This document shows, piece after piece, positions 43,209 to 51,520 of a DNA stretch of 64,000 bases. Origin of the DNA: Neobacillus rhizophilus (GTDB lineage Bacteria; Bacillota; Bacilli; Bacillales; Cytobacillaceae). Made by a program: the position numbers and the translations under genes. The notes below the pieces were generated by a model. It did no database searches. It was not told where the DNA came from and saw only the letters and a program-made list of their open reading frames with translations. The stretch is taken from assembly GCF_018343535.1 (NCBI RefSeq), contig NZ_JAGYPF010000002.1:212103-276102 (forward strand), read 5' to 3'. Numbering within the stretch: the first letter of the stretch is position 1; each line of letters begins with the position of its first letter.

Positions 43209-44399
43209 ATGTCTGAAATTGGATTTAGAATAGATGGCCACAAAAATGAATTCGTTTTAAACGAGTTCGGTCAAAAAAACGTGTTGGCGGATTTTGGGAT
43301 CAATTTAACAGAAAAGTATACCAAGTATTATATGGAAGGTTTAGTAGATATCATCACAAGTTTCGAACAATTATCCAAGCTAAAAGCCGAAAATGTCATG
43401 CTGATTGATATACTATCAATCGTTTGCTCCATGTTTGATTATTTGCTAAAAACCAATGGAAAAAATATAAGAATGCTTGAGCTGGGTAAATTTGGATTAA
43501 CGGCATATTTTCAAGCGAAAACACTTAAGCTTTTCTCCGATGACAATATACTTTTTTATTGCCACAAATGGGGCGGGAGTGACCAGAAATCAGTTAACTT
43601 GCTTGAAATCTCAGACACGTATGATCGCTTTAACGGAGAGATGAAAAGCGGCAGTGTTTCGGAACAGATTATACCTTTAATTGGTGATTCCTCGAAAATC
43701 ATTAAGACATTACAAAATGATTATTTTGATTGTATTTTTATTAAAGAAGAAAGATATGGAACGCTCCTTTCAGAGATTGTACAGTCTATAAAAAAAGTCA
43801 AGACTGGCGGTCTTTTAATCGGCTATCATTGTGATTGTTATTTTCATCAGCTGCCTCCTCACCTACAAAATAAAAAATATACTGATGATGAGATCACAGA
43901 AGGGGGCTATCACACGGGTGTAATCTTTGCTTTGAAGGAATTATTTGATGATCATTATGAAAAACCCATTAGAAATTCGCAAATATGGAGAATAACCGTT
44001 ACAAAGGAACTTAAAGAGAATATTTTAAAGGAATATTGTTATCGATTTGAACGAGATACCATAAATCAGCTGATAGAGGTTGGGCATTCGATTGAGCGAG
44101 GTTTAAACAGCCTGAATACTCTCAATCAAACAGAGAGTCATACGCTTGAGTTGCTGCAGCAGGATATAGGGATGGAAATCTCAAAATGTGAATTGACAGC
44201 CGCTGATTTAGCCTACACGACCGGTGATTCCGCCTTAAAGAAAGCTATTATAGCTGTTAAGGATAAATATGTAGAGACAATGATTGACTATAAACAAAGA
44301 GATGATCCAAAGACAAAATTCAATATAGAAGAAACAAGGACTCCGCTCAACCGTTGGTTTCAAGCATTATATGATTTTGAAAAGGATCTAAATAAATAA
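43209..44399 (+). CDS. Unrecognised methyltransferase-like protein in the sugar cluster
   Basis: A 396-residue protein with no family I can name. A central Rossmann-like pattern is visible: IRMLELGKFGLTAYF (strand-turn-helix), DYFDCIFIKEERYG, and VKTGGLLIGYHCDCYF, which together resemble class I methyltransferases of the Methyltransf_24 type. Regions before and after are helical and charged. GAGGTG lies upstream of ATG. Strongly AT-rich, like the next gene. It could modify the glycan or the acceptor protein; function not assigned. Confidence 0.6.
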   Translation: MSEIGFRIDGHKNEFVLNEFGQKNVLADFGINLTEKYTKYYMEGLVDIITSFEQLSKLKAENVMLIDILSIVCSMFDYLLKTNGKNIRMLELGKFGLTAYFQAKTLKLFSDDNILFYCHKWGGSDQKSVNLLEISDTYDRFNGEMKSGSVSEQIIPLIGDSSKIIKTLQNDYFDCIFIKEERYGTLLSEIVQSIKKVKTGGLLIGYHCDCYFHQLPPHLQNKKYTDDEITEGGYHTGVIFALKELFDDHYEKPIRNSQIWRITVTKELKENILKEYCYRFERDTINQLIEVGHSIERGLNSLNTLNQTESHTLELLQQDIGMEISKCELTAADLAYTTGDSALKKAIIAVKDKYVETMIDYKQRDDPKTKFNIEETRTPLNRWFQALYDFEKDLNK

Positions 44400-44411
44400 G
44401 CGGGTGTATTT

Positions 44412-45641
44412 ATGAATGATAGAAAAACATTTTATATGCTAGTGCCGGGTTTTATGGATGTGCATGTAACGAAGGATGTTGGGATTATCCCATATATAAT
44501 GCAAAAATATCTTGGCTATAAAGCAGTCTATGCCACCTATAAACCAAGTGATACCCATATCTCTTACCCTTCGTTAAGCTTTTTCACTGAGGATATCGAG
44601 TTTGATTATATAGAGCCATCTTTTTATTACCACCCGGACGACATATTACAAACGGTGTATAGTTCGAATTTAATTGACTGCTGCAAAGATATGGTGAAAT
44701 ATATCGAAAATAACGCCAAAAAGATTGATGTTTTATATGTATTTGGGATTTATCCCTTTTATTTTGATGCTGTTGAAAGATATAAAGAACTGAACCCAGC
44801 CGGCAAGGTCTATCTGAAGCTGGACGCAAATATTTCATGGATTAATAATACACAGATGGCTGCACAGTTTGTAAAATTTCTTAAAAATTGCGATTTGATC
44901 ACAAGTGAATCAATAGTGGAATATATAAATAAAAAATGGCCAGTGCCTGTCCATTATATACCAAACGGTTATTATCCCTTAGGCTGTGAAGAGAATCATT
45001 TGACCAAAATATTTGCATTTGAGGAGAAAGAGAATATCATTCTCACTGCAGGCAGATTAGGAACCCCTCAGAAGGCAACTAATGTACTGCTAGAAGCATT
45101 CAAGCAAGCAAAACCACATATACCTGACAGTTGGAGGCTTGTTTTAGCAGGGAGTATTGAGGAATCATTTAAGCCGTATGTTGAAAAATATTTACAAGAA
45201 AATCCTGATCTGAATGACAGAATTACCTTCTTAGGTTATATACAGGATAAAAAGATCCTCTCTGAGTGGTTTCGAAAGGCAAAAATATTTTCCTTACCTT
45301 CTATTAGTGAAGCATCTGCAAATGTTTTTTCTGAGGCGAAAGCGCATGGATGTTATTTGATAACCTCGGATATTGATGGATGCCGGGATGCAGCCTTAAA
45401 GTTTGAACTAAGAGTAAATCCATTGGACGATCAGGATAAATTAAAAAATCGCCAGGTTGAATACGGCTCTTTACATGCGGTTGGTGATAGTGCTGAATTA
45501 GCTCAAAGGATGATTGAAGCATGTAACAATCAAGAGCTGCTAAAAACCGTGTGTTATAGTACTCAGCAAGATGCCATTGATCATTTTGACTGGGTGAGGT
45601 TGTGTAAAAAAATTGATATGATGCTTAAAATATCTGTTTAA
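44412..45641 (+). CDS. Family 4 glycosyltransferase
   Basis: A 409-residue GT-B enzyme. The C-terminal domain is clear: ILTAGRLGTPQKATNVLLEAF (nucleotide loop), RLVLAGSIEESF, RITFLGYIQDKKILSEWFRKA and FSLPSISEASANVFSEAKAHG with the E-x7-E-like donor motif. The N-terminal domain carries PNGYYPLG at the inter-domain hinge. Last gene of the cluster, before a terminator shared with the convergent germination operon. Confidence 0.88.
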   Translation: MNDRKTFYMLVPGFMDVHVTKDVGIIPYIMQKYLGYKAVYATYKPSDTHISYPSLSFFTEDIEFDYIEPSFYYHPDDILQTVYSSNLIDCCKDMVKYIENNAKKIDVLYVFGIYPFYFDAVERYKELNPAGKVYLKLDANISWINNTQMAAQFVKFLKNCDLITSESIVEYINKKWPVPVHYIPNGYYPLGCEENHLTKIFAFEEKENIILTAGRLGTPQKATNVLLEAFKQAKPHIPDSWRLVLAGSIEESFKPYVEKYLQENPDLNDRITFLGYIQDKKILSEWFRKAKIFSLPSISEASANVFSEAKAHGCYLITSDIDGCRDAALKFELRVNPLDDQDKLKNRQVEYGSLHAVGDSAELAQRMIEACNNQELLKTVCYSTQQDAIDHFDWVRLCKKIDMMLKISV

Positions 45642-45706
45642 TAAAGACTAAATGTGAAAAAAATGCTGAATATTTCAGACCACCGAAAAGTAAATATCAA
45701 AAAAGT

Positions 45707-45757
45707 AAGGATACCGATTCGTTAGCGGCTAGGGCCCAAACAATCCGTATCCTTTTC
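45707..45757. terminator. Bidirectional terminator between sugar cluster and germination operon
   Basis: AAGGATACCGATTCGTT pairs with AAACAATCCGTATCCTT. T-rich sequence on either side fits termination of both convergent operons. Confidence 0.7.
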
Positions 45758-45926
45758 AAATAAGATCCCGTATAACCCCAATGATACATAATACGAATCC
45801 GATTAAGGTTAGAAAAGAGAAGATCATTAGTTCTTTTATTTCTTTATTTCTCAATAACTTTGATGTTTCCCAGATAAATATTGTGACAAAAATGAGAGTA
45901 ATGAAAAGATACCTGAGCATGGTCAT
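45756..45926 (-). CDS. Small two-helix membrane protein, germinant receptor D-type subunit
   Basis: A 56-residue frame (MTMLRYLFITLIFVTIFIW ... GVIRDLI) preceded by AAAAGGGGAC on the minus strand. It has two hydrophobic segments separated by a charged loop (ETSKLLRNKEIKEL). It follows the C-subunit gene of a ger operon by 14 bases. Short two-helix D proteins encoded next to GerA-type receptors modulate germination in other Bacillus, and position, size and topology fit. Sequence identity to a known D protein was not tested. Confidence 0.75.
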   Translation of the reverse strand: MTMLRYLFITLIFVTIFIWETSKLLRNKEIKELMIFSFLTLIGFVLCIIGVIRDLI

Positions 45927-45940
45927 GTCCCCTTTTGGAA

Positions 45941-47089
45941 TTATTTAGTTACACCAGTTCTTTTTATAATAGAATTCGTGTGGATGGTGACCGCCAATCT
46001 CGGAAATTCTTGATCCCAGTTCTTTTGATAGCTGGTTTTCCATTGTTTCGGGTATTTCCTGTAGACCGCTTGCCCGAATCCTAAAATGTCAGACTGATAC
46101 TCTTTTTGGACCTTATCAACCGTCATTTGAATACGTCCGTCAATTTCTTTATCCACTTTGTTTTGCAAATCCTTGATTACTTTTGTATCAAATAAATTTA
46201 ACTGCGAATCATTTTCTATTAAATTCAATCTAGTGGAGACAGTTAGGTTCATTTGTAAATGACCATTTTTTAGCTTTGGTTCCAACTTTGTATCTGTTTT
46301 GAGGATTTCCATACTGATATTTCCTCCGCCTTGCTCCTTCGGTATTTTAATGGAAACAATCCCTGATTCTATTTCATTCTTGAGCCATAAAAGACCCCGG
46401 GTTTCCAATTGATCCATCCAGCCGATTAGCTTGTCCCCTTTAAACACGGCCGTTCCCCTGATGCTTTGGACATGCTCTGATTTATTTTTCGGTTTTACTT
46501 CCAATGCCTCTAATGTAAACAGTGGCCCGTATGGCTCCAAGCCATCTGTAAGAAGCATATTGAGAAAATCTCGTATATAAACTTTCAGCCCAATGTTCAG
46601 CTTGTTAAGTTCTTTTATTTCTTCGGCGGAAATATTCTCAAACTTTGGCATGCTATTGATGACTTTAGATGCTTCGCCTTTTGTAAACATAATAAAACTG
46701 TTGATCCGCGTTTTATTGTACCTTGTATGGAAATTGATAACCGGGGAGACGCCCTTTTTGGCATAATCCTCGCCAATTAACAGAACCCGGCTTTGGGAAA
46801 AGAAAATCCGTCTTGGAAGCTTGCCTTGAATATTTCGGAATGCTTCAGAAATCGTGACACCGGTATCGGAAATAACCAATGAACCTTTGCCGTTTTCTCC
46901 GCCGCTTCCTGTTGTCGAACCCAGCTTCGATGGAATGGCTACTTGAAGGGAGAGATGGACCTTATCGTCTTCCACAAGGTCTAATCCAATTGCCGTCACG
47001 ATGGCAATATCATTAATCTCAATACGGTTCCAGCAGCCTGTCAGAAACATGGTTATGACCAGTAGGAAAAACAGTCTCATCACGTTCAT
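45941..47089 (-). CDS. Germinant receptor C subunit, Ger(x)C lipoprotein
   Basis: A 382-residue lipoprotein of the spore inner membrane. The lipobox is FLTGCW, giving a diacylated Cys18 or so, followed by the family's NRIEINDIAIVTAIGLDLVED. Later segments (RIFFSQSRVLLIGEDYAKKG, LWLKNEIESGIVSIKIP) belong to the Ger(x)C fold. AGGGA lies upstream of ATG on the minus strand. Third gene of the B-A-C-D operon. Confidence 0.93.
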   Translation of the reverse strand: MNVMRLFFLLVITMFLTGCWNRIEINDIAIVTAIGLDLVEDDKVHLSLQVAIPSKLGSTTGSGGENGKGSLVISDTGVTISEAFRNIQGKLPRRIFFSQSRVLLIGEDYAKKGVSPVINFHTRYNKTRINSFIMFTKGEASKVINSMPKFENISAEEIKELNKLNIGLKVYIRDFLNMLLTDGLEPYGPLFTLEALEVKPKNKSEHVQSIRGTAVFKGDKLIGWMDQLETRGLLWLKNEIESGIVSIKIPKEQGGGNISMEILKTDTKLEPKLKNGHLQMNLTVSTRLNLIENDSQLNLFDTKVIKDLQNKVDKEIDGRIQMTVDKVQKEYQSDILGFGQAVYRKYPKQWKTSYQKNWDQEFPRLAVTIHTNSIIKRTGVTK

Positions 47090-47120
47090 TCGTATCCCTG
47101 CCCTTTTTTAAAAAAACAAA

Positions 47121-48656
47121 CTAGTATTTACGAGGTTTATAATTCATCCTCTTCAAATTGCTTTTTCCTGTTTCATGCGGCCGTTCATTCATTTTCCACC
47201 AAGGGACGCGAATGATGATATCCTTCATATTGTTAAAATGAAACGGAGCGAGCGGTGCAAGATAGGGAACACCGAACGAGCGAAGCTGTACAAGGTGAGC
47301 CAAGATAAAGAAAACGCCGAGAAGAATTCCATAAAATCCAAGCGTCCCAGCCATAAAAATCATAAAGAAGCGAAGAAGCCGGATGGCCCCTGTCAATGGA
47401 TAACTCGGAAACATGAATGAGGCAATCCCTGTCGTTGCGACCACAATGACTAACGGAGCGGAAACAATTCCCGCTTCAACGGCTGATTGGCCAATGACCA
47501 ACGCACCGACAATACTGACTGTCGAACCGATGGGTCTTGGCAAGCGCAGCCCTGCCTCACGCAGCGCCTCGAAGGTGATTTCCATCAATAACGCTTCGAT
47601 AACCGCAGGAAAGGGTACCTTATCCCTTGAGGCTGCGACACTGAACAAAAGATTGGTAGGCAGTAATTCCTGGTGGAACGTGGTCACAGCAATATAAATA
47701 GAAGGAAATAATAAGGCAATTAATAAAAATAAGTACCGGATTAAGCGAATAAACGTTGTCATGATAAACCTTCCATAATAGTCTTCTGGAGAGTTCATCA
47801 TTTGAAAAAAAGTGACCGGAACAATCAGGGCAAACGGGCTGTTGTCCACGATGATACCGATTCTTCCCTCAAGCAGGTTGCCAGCCAGCCGGTCGGGCCG
47901 TTCCGTTTGTAACACCTGGGGAAACACGGAAAACGGCTCATCTTCAATAAACTCAACAATATAACTGCTGTCCTCAATCGCATCAATGTCAATCCTGTTT
48001 AATCGGCTGCGAACCTCCTCCACAATGGAGACATCTGCAATACCTTCTAGATAGGTAATGACCACATTCGTTTGCGAGAGATTTCCTAACTTCAAATATT
48101 CCAATTTCAGTTTCGTTGTTTTTAAACGTCTGCGAATCATACTGGTATTCGTGCGGATATTTTCCGTAAACCCTTCGCGCGGGCCCAACACAACCGCTTC
48201 AGAAACAGGTTCATCAATCGAGCGCTGCTCCCATTTCTGTTCGCTGATAACAAGCACTTTTTTAAACGTATTAATTAAGACAATGGTGCCGCCTGCCAAA
48301 AGTTGGTCCACGATTGTTTGGAACGTTTCTACCTGAACCACTTGAGATGCATTCAGAACGCCCTTAAATTGGTCAAGGGCAGGCTTAGGATGCTGGAGCA
48401 GTTCCTCGTTTCGGCTTATCAAAGGCTGGATGACATTCAGTTCCATTCTTTCCATATCAACCAATCCATTCAGGTATAAAACAACGGCTGAATAGTTAGA
48501 ACCTATTTGCAGCTCTCGATAACTAAAATCAGCAGCCCCTTCAAATAACTGTTTAAACCGATTAAGGTCTTCCTCAAGATTTCCTGATAATGGATTATTT
48601 TCACTTTGCTCCTGAAGAAGAGCTGGTAATTTTTTTTGTCGCTTGAAAAATCTCAA
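47121..48656 (-). CDS. Germinant receptor A subunit, GerA family
   Basis: About 511 residues: a soluble N-terminal region (to about residue 290) that includes AVVLGPREGFTENIRTNTSMIRRRLKT, the hallmark of GerA proteins, then four to five membrane helices and a basic tail. The A subunit takes part in nutrient sensing and forms a membrane channel. TTG 48656 is favoured because AGGTGG lies eight bases before it; the GTG at 48668 directly follows the B stop codon without a usable site. Confidence 0.93.
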   Translation of the reverse strand: MRFFKRQKKLPALLQEQSENNPLSGNLEEDLNRFKQLFEGAADFSYRELQIGSNYSAVVLYLNGLVDMERMELNVIQPLISRNEELLQHPKPALDQFKGVLNASQVVQVETFQTIVDQLLAGGTIVLINTFKKVLVISEQKWEQRSIDEPVSEAVVLGPREGFTENIRTNTSMIRRRLKTTKLKLEYLKLGNLSQTNVVITYLEGIADVSIVEEVRSRLNRIDIDAIEDSSYIVEFIEDEPFSVFPQVLQTERPDRLAGNLLEGRIGIIVDNSPFALIVPVTFFQMMNSPEDYYGRFIMTTFIRLIRYLFLLIALLFPSIYIAVTTFHQELLPTNLLFSVAASRDKVPFPAVIEALLMEITFEALREAGLRLPRPIGSTVSIVGALVIGQSAVEAGIVSAPLVIVVATTGIASFMFPSYPLTGAIRLLRFFMIFMAGTLGFYGILLGVFFILAHLVQLRSFGVPYLAPLAPFHFNNMKDIIIRVPWWKMNERPHETGKSNLKRMNYKPRKY

Positions 48657-48668
48657 AGGCGGCACCAC

Positions 48669-49766
48669 CTATTTAGACCCTAGTTTTTTACGAATGAAGG
48701 CAATACATAAAAACAGAATCGGCAAGATAATTTGCAAAACGGTATGGACATATGGGACATAAAACTTAAATCCAAATTCTAAATGTTCAACATAACTTAA
48801 CGCGGTTATCGACGATAAAGGGACAATGATGGTACCAAGTCCCAGCACGACAGAACGGGTTTGTTTTAATTTGAATAAATGAGAAGTGGCAATAGCTGCC
48901 GCTAATATGAAACCACCAACCTTAAAAAATACGCCAGATACCATCAATAAAATAACAAGAGCATCAAATCGCTCGAGGAAATCGGCGACGGAAACCATCT
49001 GCGTCGCAGAGAGCAGTGAAAAAAGGTCGAAGTTGTAAATTTCCGGTCCCAATATCGCAATCAGCATGATGGAATTGATCGTTAACAGGACGCCTCCTAC
49101 AAGAAGGAAGGACATGCAAATCTTTCGAACCGGCCCATTGTGGGTCAAAAACGGGAAAAACAACAGGACGACAATGGTTTCGCCGAATGGAAAGTTGATT
49201 GCGGTAGGGACTGCTTTTTTTAAAACCGGTGTTACACCATTTCCAAGTATGGGAGTGAGGTTTTTTAAACTAAATTGGTCGACACTAAATAAAAGAATCC
49301 AAATCAGAATGAGAGAAAATAAGTAAATTGGAAAGACGATTTCGGCCATGCGGCCAAACGTTTCCACTCCGCCCCGCAGACAATACACCATCAGTGCCAT
49401 AAAGCTTCCGATGATAACAACCAACGGGGTTTCACTTAATATGGTCGAGTCAATCAATTCCCCCAATTCCCTGCTCCCTCTGGCAGCCGAATAGGTAAAA
49501 TGGAAAATATACAACAGGATGATTGGATAGGAAAGAAACTTCCCGAGAAGCTTAGGAAGCATCTGGGCCAAAGAATCACCCGGATAATAGGAAGCCAATT
49601 GAGTATAGACGGCCATTATAATCAGGCTGGAAGACATACCAATCAGAATAAAAATCCACGAATCCTGTTTTGCCTCATGGCCAAGCCCTAAAATCATCGC
49701 AGTTCCTAATACAAACCCAGTCATTAAGTAAAAAAGCTGCAACCGGCTGATTTTTTCAACTTTCAT
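48669..49766 (-). CDS. Germinant receptor B subunit, spore germination permease
   Basis: A 365-residue integral membrane protein of the amino acid/polyamine transporter superfamily with about ten helices, beginning MKVEKISRLQLFYLMTGFVLG. It is the nutrient-binding subunit of GerA-type receptors. ATG 49766 has AAGGGTGA upstream and gives the normal family length; ATG 49814 lacks a site. First gene of the operon, so the order here is B-A-C-D. The ligand cannot be read from the sequence. Confidence 0.93.
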   Translation of the reverse strand: MKVEKISRLQLFYLMTGFVLGTAMILGLGHEAKQDSWIFILIGMSSSLIIMAVYTQLASYYPGDSLAQMLPKLLGKFLSYPIILLYIFHFTYSAARGSRELGELIDSTILSETPLVVIIGSFMALMVYCLRGGVETFGRMAEIVFPIYLFSLILIWILLFSVDQFSLKNLTPILGNGVTPVLKKAVPTAINFPFGETIVVLLFFPFLTHNGPVRKICMSFLLVGGVLLTINSIMLIAILGPEIYNFDLFSLLSATQMVSVADFLERFDALVILLMVSGVFFKVGGFILAAAIATSHLFKLKQTRSVVLGLGTIIVPLSSITALSYVEHLEFGFKFYVPYVHTVLQIILPILFLCIAFIRKKLGSK

Positions 49767-49817
49767 CCAATCACCCTTAAAAGGAAAAACCCATTTGGAA
49801 ATTAATTCACGCATGTT

Positions 49818-49847
49818 TACTATTTTCCATTAAGTGTTTCCTTATGC
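49818..49847 (-). promoter_or_regulatory. Candidate SigG promoter of the germination operon
   Basis: On the minus strand GCATA (49847-49843), 18 bases, then AATAGTA (49824-49818), near the forespore SigG pattern GYATR-N17/18-CATNNTA. Distance to the B start is about 50 bases. Germination receptor operons are normally SigG-controlled. Confidence 0.45.
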
Positions 49848-49872
49848 ATTGGGGAGGGGGGCATGTGAATGG

Positions 49873-49935
49873 GACACGGGGACGGTTCTCGTGTCTCAAC
49901 AATGAGATGAGGCACGAGAACCGTCTCCATGCATC
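49873..49935. repeat. GGGACGGTTC dispersed repeat, full copy
   Basis: GACACGGGGACGGTTCTCGT, a short loop with GTCTC/GAGATGAG, then the inverted arm GGCACGAGAACCGTCTCC and ATGCATC. Large hairpin potential. Lies in the gap between two minus-strand operons. Confidence 0.8.
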
Positions 49936-49948
49936 ATCTGGCTGCACA

Positions 49949-49979
49949 CAAAAAAAGAGGCAAAGATGCCTCTTTTTTT
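49949..49979. terminator. Terminator after the YflT-domain gene
   Basis: AAAAAAGAGGCA pairs with TGCCTCTTTTTTT around AAGA. It lies 38 bases beyond the stop of the minus-strand stress gene. Three direct GATGGTA words follow at 49982-50003. Confidence 0.8.
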
Positions 49980-50017
49980 AGGATGGTAGATGGTAGATGG
50001 TAGTGGGTGAATGAATC

Positions 50018-50800
50018 TTAAGCTTTTTTAGTTGATTGCAGCGGGTCTGGTTTAAGATGTTCGTCTCGGAGCTTTTCTTCTGTAGGTTGTTGTTCCATTT
50101 CACGGCCAAGCTTCTTCATTTCAGAATAATCCTGGGCCATTGAGCTGTTGTTTGCTTTCTTTAAGGTGTCGCGGTCATCTTTTAGTGACGACTCTTCCTC
50201 CATGTTTGAGCCGAATTCATTAAATTTATAGCTTGAACCTGGAAACGGCGGCCCCTCTTTAATAAATCCATCTTCCTTACGATTACGATTCCGCCCATCT
50301 ACTCCAACTAATGGCGGGTGATCAAGCTCGGTATCCTCATGTAAATAGTTACGGTCATTTCGATTATCAATGTGCTTTTCAACCAACACTAATATTTTTC
50401 CTTCTTTAACTGAATTTTCATAAGACTCCGCATCGTCGTCGGGAATCCCCATTCCTACAAGAGCACCGGTCAAACCGCCAATGCCAGCGCCGGCAACGGC
50501 TCCCATCAGCCCGGCCGCAATTGGTCCAGCTGCGATAAAAGGACCAACGCCCGGTATAGCTAGTGCGCCAGCTCCCGCGAGTAACCCGGGTATTCCGCCA
50601 AGGGCGCTGCCGACAGCCGCTCCGGCCGCTGCTGTTTCTTCCATGGCTGTACCTGTGTCCCTTGCAACATGGTTAACGTTTTTCCCAATCACAGAGATTT
50701 CATCCTTGTGGTATCCTTGATTTAATAGTAGATCAATGGCATGAATCGCTTCCTGTTCTGTATCATATACACCAACTACATTCTTCATATGCTTGTCCAT
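50018..50800 (-). CDS. General stress protein with YflT/GsiB-17M-like domain and glycine-zipper core
   Basis: A 260-residue protein. Residues 5-55 (KNVVGVYDTEQEAIHAIDLL) match the heat/general-stress YflT domain. Residues of about 60-120 are a long Ala/Gly-rich hydrophobic hairpin (GIPGLLAGAGALAIPGVGPF) resembling glycine-zipper membrane inserts. The remainder is charged and low-complexity, with many Asp, Glu, Lys and Asn. It lies 48 bases after csbD on the same strand and probably shares its SigB promoter. Function unknown beyond stress association. Confidence 0.8.
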   Translation of the reverse strand: MDKHMKNVVGVYDTEQEAIHAIDLLLNQGYHKDEISVIGKNVNHVARDTGTAMEETAAAGAAVGSALGGIPGLLAGAGALAIPGVGPFIAAGPIAAGLMGAVAGAGIGGLTGALVGMGIPDDDAESYENSVKEGKILVLVEKHIDNRNDRNYLHEDTELDHPPLVGVDGRNRNRKEDGFIKEGPPFPGSSYKFNEFGSNMEEESSLKDDRDTLKKANNSSMAQDYSEMKKLGREMEQQPTEEKLRDEHLKPDPLQSTKKA

Positions 50801-50848
50801 TTTGCTTCCTCCTCTATTTTAAATAGATTACTAGATGCCAGGCATACA

Positions 50849-51019
50849 TTAGTCCGAAAACTTGTCCTTTACTTCACCATATCCTTCTTTTAACTTTCCT
50901 TTCGCCTTATCAACTTTTCCTTCTACGACTTTGGACTCGTCATCCGTCAAACGGCCCCATTGTTCTTTTAGTTCACCTTTCACTTGATCAACACTGCCTT
51001 TTACCTTCTCTTTATTCAT
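50849..51019 (-). CDS. csbD: CsbD family stress protein
   Basis: A 56-residue hydrophilic protein (MNKEKVKGSVDQVKGELKEQ, then GKVDKAKGKLKEGYGEVKD) with the repeated KGxVxQxKGxLKE pattern of CsbD proteins, which are SigB-induced and of unknown function. AAAGGAGGT precedes the ATG, and a SigB-type promoter lies about 30 bases upstream. Probably the first gene of a two-gene transcript with the YflT-domain gene. Confidence 0.93.
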   Translation of the reverse strand: MNKEKVKGSVDQVKGELKEQWGRLTDDESKVVEGKVDKAKGKLKEGYGEVKDKFSD

Positions 51020-51046
51020 TGTTTTTTACCTCCTTTAATTTGTTGC

Positions 51047-51072
51047 TTTCCCTAATCGGTTTACCGTGAAAC
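51047..51072 (-). promoter_or_regulatory. SigB promoter of csbD
   Basis: On the minus strand GTTTCA (51072-51067), 14 bases, GGGAAA (51052-51047): a full match to GTTTMA-N12/15-GGGWAW. Confidence 0.85.
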
Positions 51073-51089
51073 ATTTTTTTAGAAAAACT

Positions 51090-51329
51090 TTAATTTTGAC
51101 TTTTTTCCTTCATTTCCTGCTCGACATCTTTCATTGCTTCTTTAATATTGTCCTTTGCCTTCTGCATGGTGCCTTTGGCGCTGGCTTTTGTATCGTTATC
51201 AATCTGATCCTTTTGTTTGCCATCGCTAAGGCCATTATCCTGGTCGACACCGTCGCCGCAGCCGGCCAACCCGCCAAATGTCAATAACGCAGCCATTCCG
51301 GTAACGGCTAAATTCTTGCGATTCAACAT
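51090..51329 (-). CDS. Small lipoprotein of the SigB region
   Basis: A 79-residue protein: basic start, hydrophobic segment and lipobox (GLAGCGDG), then an acidic/lysine-rich helix (DNIKEAMKDVEQEMKEKSQN). The mature part resembles CsbD/YtxH-like charged stress peptides. Its stop lies just before the csbD promoter. GGGAGGGAA precedes the ATG and a SigB promoter lies 65 bases further up. Unknown function, membrane-anchored outside. Confidence 0.8.
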   Translation of the reverse strand: MLNRKNLAVTGMAALLTFGGLAGCGDGVDQDNGLSDGKQKDQIDNDTKASAKGTMQKAKDNIKEAMKDVEQEMKEKSQN

Positions 51330-51393
51330 ATTTCATTCCCTCCCAAAAATTTTTATGAACCAACTTTCGGTTCGTTTGCCGTGCACCATTTAT

Positions 51394-51419
51394 ATTCCCA
51401 GCGAAAAAAGGGATGAAAC
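51394..51419 (-). promoter_or_regulatory. SigB promoter of the small lipoprotein
   Basis: On the minus strand GTTTCA (51419-51414), 14 bases, GGGAAT (51399-51394). Divergent from the SigB-like promoter at 51455-51479. Confidence 0.8.
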
Positions 51420-51454
51420 ATTTTTTTTGAAAAACTTTTCTGCTAGAAAAAGAG

Positions 51455-51479
51455 GTTTCAATTTTTCCAAACGGGGTTA
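51455..51479 (+). promoter_or_regulatory. SigB-like promoter of the TM-helix-repeat channel gene
   Basis: GTTTCA (51455-51460), 13 bases, GGGTTA (51474-51479); one mismatch in the -10. Lies 41 bases before the start codon. Confidence 0.65.
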
Positions 51480-51520
51480 AATACGTATCAGAGCACGACA
51501 AACAAAAAGGAGAGATGAAT

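Noticed and set aside
36023..45641. dTDP-rhamnose pathway
   Set aside because: Only the RmlC-type epimerase is present; nucleotidyltransferase and dehydratase are clearly the CDP-glucose kind, and rmlA, rmlB and rmlD are missing.
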